Assembly: GCA_035625915.1 (NCBI GenBank)
Contig: DASPOR010000004.1
Span: 1-32,152, forward strand
Reading direction: 5' to 3'
Source of the DNA: Alphaproteobacteria bacterium
GTDB lineage: Bacteria; Pseudomonadota; Alphaproteobacteria; JACZXZ01
Length of the DNA stretch: 32,152 nucleotides
Part shown: in pieces, positions 31,287 to 32,152 of the stretch
Numbering within the stretch: the stretch's first letter is position 1
Layout: the number at the start of each line of letters is the position of its first letter
Position numbers and translations under genes: made by a program
The notes under the pieces: generated by a model
Seen by the model: only the letters and a program-made list of their open reading frames with translations
Database searches by the model: none
Told to the model about the DNA's origin: nothing

Positions 31287-32152
31287 ATGGATGATCCAAA
31301 GACCCTCGTGGACCTGAAAGCGCCTAAAAGCCCACAGGAGACGCGTCCGCGCCCTGCGACCCCGGTGCGTCAGCGCATGCCAATCTGGCGACGGGCACTT
31401 TGGCTGTCGGTCGCGCTATTGTTGATCGCCGGCGTCGCATGGTGGATCCATACTCGGCCCGCACCTCAGCCGCGCACCTCGCGCATCAGCACGGGTACCG
31501 CGGTCCCGGTCGTCGTCGCGACCGCGACAACGGGCGATATCGACATCAAGCTCACCGAGCTTGGGACGGTAACCCCGCTCGCCACAGTCACGGTGAGAAC
31601 CCAAATCAACGGTCAACTGATGAAGGTCGACTTCCAGGAAGGGCAGTTGGTGAAGCAAGGCGACCTCCTCGCGGAGATCGATTCGCGGCCCTACGAGTTG
31701 GCACTCCAACAGGCGCAAGCCACACTCCTGAAGGACCAATCGCTTCTCAAGAACGCAGAGCTCGATCTCTCGCGCTACAAGACACTGGTTGCGCAGGAGG
31801 CGGTCTCGCGGCAGATATACGATACCCAACTTGCACTGGTCCAGCAGGACCAAGCGACCGTGAACCTCGACCAGTCGCAGATCGATACCCAAAAGCTCAA
31901 CATTGCATATTGCCACATCACCTCCCCCGTCACCGGCCGAGTCGGGCTGCGCCTGGTCGACGCGGGCAACTATGTGCAAGTGAGCGACGCGAACGGCCTC
32001 GTGGTCATCACACAGTTGCAGCCGATCACCGTCGTCTTCACCGTTGCGGAGGACAATTTGCCGGCGATCATCAAGCGGCTCAACACGGGCGCCAGCCTGC
32101 CTGTAATCGCCTACGACCGCAGCCAGACCGTGAAGCTTGCGACGGGAACGCT
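31287..32152 (+). CDS. RND efflux periplasmic adaptor (MdtA-like), C-terminus cut by window edge
   Basis: The open frame from the ATG at 31287 runs 288 codons to the right edge. A short charged cytoplasmic N-terminus (about 36 aa) precedes one membrane anchor ([17 protein letters not shown]). Then comes the first lipoyl half-motif [20 protein letters not shown] with [13 protein letters not shown], an alpha-hairpin (about residues 135-205), and the returning half [21 protein letters not shown]. The beta-barrel ([13 protein letters not shown]) follows. This order defines HlyD/MdtA membrane-fusion proteins that link an RND pump to an outer-membrane channel. The partner pump should lie to the right of the window. 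The start has no clear ribosome-binding site. Confidence 0.93.
   Translation, partial: MDDPKTLVDLKAPKSPQETRPRPATPVRQRMPIWRRALWLSVALLLIAGVAWWIHTRPAPQPRTSRISTGTAVPVVVATATTGDIDIKLTELGTVTPLATVTVRTQINGQLMKVDFQEGQLVKQGDLLAEIDSRPYELALQQAQATLLKDQSLLKNAELDLSRYKTLVAQEAVSRQIYDTQLALVQQDQATVNLDQSQIDTQKLNIAYCHITSPVTGRVGLRLVDAGNYVQVSDANGLVVITQLQPITVVFTVAEDNLPAIIKRLNTGASLPVIAYDRSQTVKLATGT

Noticed and set aside
1-32152. tRNA, rRNA, CRISPR array or insertion sequence
   Set aside because: I scanned the gaps for T-loop-like GGTTCRA, spaced direct repeats and transposase-like proteins and found none.

Overview
The window looks like GC-rich chromosomal DNA from an alphaproteobacterium, possibly Rhodospirillales-like. 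The evidence is the codon bias, the translationally coupled DUF1285 / Nudix / DUF6111 / CCA-transferase set beside a divergent MoxR / DUF58 / DUF4159 cluster, and the mix of single-copy housekeeping genes (YqgE, Kup, MscS). I found no phage, plasmid, CRISPR, rRNA or tRNA gene. Genes are cut at both edges: an SGNH hydrolase at the left and an RND-efflux adaptor at the right.

Left part (1-3945). A partial SGNH/GDSL hydrolase on the minus strand is followed by a 167-bp dispersed palindromic repeat and a small gene of unknown function with a GIY-YIG-like N-terminus. Then comes a tightly packed minus-strand operon: DUF1285 -> Nudix (CoA pyrophosphatase-like) -> DUF6111 membrane protein -> CCA-adding enzyme. 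Its genes overlap or nearly touch.

Middle (4031-17125). A divergent four-gene plus-strand operon encodes a MoxR AAA+ ATPase, a DUF58 protein and two large membrane proteins with VWA/BatA-like and DUF4159 features. This is probably a chaperone-type module acting at the cell envelope. After a small Methyltransf_17-like methyltransferase come two tandem paralogues that fuse TPR repeats to a PAPS-dependent sulfotransferase domain, and a trypsin-like lipoprotein whose catalytic Asp position holds Glu.

Right part (17317-32152). In order: pirin, a LigB-type extradiol dioxygenase, an 837-aa MscS-type channel, the second copy of the 167-bp repeat (inverted), a YqgE protein with an apparent export signal, and the Kup potassium transporter. 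Then an MFS transporter, an Ldh-family dehydrogenase, a D-2-hydroxyacid dehydrogenase, a TetA-like MFS pump, two small exported proteins of unknown function, and the start of an RND periplasmic adaptor.

The most unusual signal is the pair of 167-bp repeats. They are the same length without gaps, can fold into alternative long hairpins, and carry a distal stem whose two versions differ only by pairing-compatible changes.
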